A stretch of 64,000 nt of DNA, taken from NCBI GenBank assembly GCA_018697195.1, contig CM031857.1, forward strand, positions 67,543,053-67,607,052. Direction: 5' to 3'. Positions 62,184 to 64,000 of this stretch are shown here, piece by piece. This DNA is from Certhia americana. Its lineage: Eukaryota > Chordata > Aves > Passeriformes > Certhiidae. The notes under the pieces were generated by a model that made no database searches, was not told the DNA's origin, and saw only the letters and a list, made by a program, of their open reading frames with translations. Position 1 is the stretch's first letter. Each line of letters opens with the position of its first letter. Made by a program: the position numbers and the translations under genes.

Positions 62184-64000
62184 CTGAAAAAGAGAAAAAA
62201 AGAAATGAGAACAAAATAAATAAACTCCCTTCCATATCCCATGGTAAAAAGCACAGAGGGAAAAAAATGTCAGATGTGCTCTAAAATTTTTCCCTCATAG
62301 GCAAAGGGAAAAATCACCGGTAGAATTTCAGAGTATAAATCAGAATACAAAGCACTTAAAATTATGCTTTCCTAATGTTCCACTGAATTATGGGCCTTTA
62401 CTGTCATCAATTTAAGCAGAGTATACGCTAGGAGAGAAACAAGTCCCTGAGCTTTCTACTGGCTTACCCTATTGTTTCCATTACAAGTTTGTTAGTGGCA
62501 CAGCAATGCCAGAAGCTAGAATTATTGACAATTCTTAGTAAAGCAACTTGTTAGTACAGAACATTGCTTTGTGAAGTCTTTATCACACAAAGATTCAAGC
62601 CTTCCAAGACAAAAAGTAAGCTTTAAATATATATCACTTAATAGAAGATTCAGTTGATGGAAGAAACTGCAGTTTCTCTACCTTTTGTTTAGACTTTTTC
62701 CACCCTCACTTGATAGAATTAATGTCCATCCCTTTACATTACAGATCTAGCAAACACACACTTCTCTAAACTCTTTTAATCCTCTCCTGCCCACACCTCA
62801 TTCCTACTACACTTTTTCTCCTCCATTTTACTACCCAGGACAAAAAAAAAAAAAAAAAGCATCGTACAAAAACGTGCATGTATGCTTGTTCTGTCACCAT
62901 CACTGAGATTACATCGAAATGCATGTTTTTTAACCTACTGGTTTCTCAGATTATAAGTCTTCAAAAAAAAAAAAAATTCACATATTACCTGTGCAGCATA
63001 CAGCTCACCTTATGTAAGACTTCAAGCAACAGCAAACATTCCTCTGTACCACAAACTTTACTCAAATAGCTTATAGTTCAGATTAGTTGAAAAATAGAAC
63101 TACTGCATCTGAAAATCATAGACAGTGAGAAGTCGCATTTTCAGTAACAGACTGAGAATCAGAATATTAATATTTTATTCAAACAACTTTGTTCTAAGTA
63201 AAAATTTTGAGGTAGTAAAAGCATAGTGGTTACTGTTCTGTAAGGCATTCAGACTGCAAGAATATAGAAGCCTCATGGTCCAGCAGTTAAAAGCTGGAAA
63301 AACTGAAGCCTGACCAACAGCCAGCAGTAAGAAGACAAGCTCAAAAGAATTCCTAAAGAGTAAGAAAGCTGCCTCCCAGAAATTTCACCACTTTTCCCCT
63401 CTTGACCTATATTAAGAGGCACATTTCTCAAGACACTTCCTACAGAAACAAACCAGCTCACCACTTTTCTTACAAGGAACAAACACCATTATCCTGGAGT
63501 TAAAAGAACTGATTCAGTGTGCAGTAAGTGGGAATTTCCCCACAATCCCCAGAAAGGTAAAGCTTACAAAGAGAATGGAGATGACTGTTCAAGGTTCTCC
63601 CAACAGTAGTTTCAATAGGAAGCAGTATACAATCTACTTAAGAAGCAAGAAAAAAAAAACTTCAAATAACCTTTACTGCTTGAAATTTCAGCAAACGCCA
63701 TAGTCCAACTCACTCAAGTTTTTCTTTAATTAGACAAGTTTCTCTTCCTCATTAACATTTAATGAAGTTAATTCGTATTCTGCTGTCAAACATGAAGAAC
63801 CGTGCAGCCCCTTCCCTTCTGTAGCCACTCAATCTTCCGCTCTGGACCTCATGACCTTTTATGAAACTTGCACCCTATCTTTCAGTTTAGAAGTCCTGAT
63901 GAAAGTATTTTCTGGGCTCTCTGAATCCCTACCACATGTAAACCATGTTGACCAAAGCTGAAAACACTTCTTGTTTGCTGTTAGAAGAAGAAATGTCTTA
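62184..64000 (-). other. Intron upstream of E1 (incomplete)
   Basis: At least 1.8 kb of the intron preceding exon E1. There is no CpG-rich first exon or promoter, so the transcription start lies beyond the window. An A17 run sits at 62842-62858. Confidence 0.8.

Overview
This is nuclear DNA of a bird, almost certainly a passerine. It is AT-rich and intron-dominated. It carries remnants of CR1 LINEs, a tRNA-Ile-headed SINE with a CR1-like tail (the zebra-finch TguSINE1 type), and a solo LTR whose right half matches the ERVL-type LTRs of songbirds. There is no bacterial gene architecture; most open frames on either strand are chance or shadow frames.

The only gene I can support is MYCBP2 (PAM/Phr1/Highwire family E3 ubiquitin ligase), on the minus strand. 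It fills the whole window and runs off both ends. I resolved 28 consecutive coding exons between 62183 (5'-most) and 412 (3'-most). All junction phases agree, giving 3,852 coding bases, about 1,284 residues. The initiator exon lies beyond the right edge, and the rest of the protein (later PHR domain, Myc-binding, DOC and RING regions) lies beyond the left edge. No promoter, start codon, stop codon or poly(A) site of the gene is in the window.

Layout in transcript order (right to left): 64000-54171, a lysine-rich exon and an acidic exon separated by a 7.7 kb intron; 54170-47131, helical N-terminal exons leading into the first RCC1-like strands; 47202-16882, the RCC1-like domain, interrupted by a 13-cysteine module (34761-33743) and a charged linker; 11023-5717, the last RCC1 strands and the linker; 3622-412, the first PHR domain. 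Large introns (5-8 kb) separate exon clusters and hold nearly all the mobile-element debris.

The most notable details are three GC-AG introns (two of them adjacent), a 13-nt tandem acceptor beside an 80-bp intron in the PHR domain, a cysteine-rich insert in the RCC1 domain, the SINE/LINE pair sharing a 3' tail, and several short two-copy tandem duplications. I found no sign of an undescribed multi-gene system; this is one conserved neuronal E3 ligase gene with ordinary avian introns.
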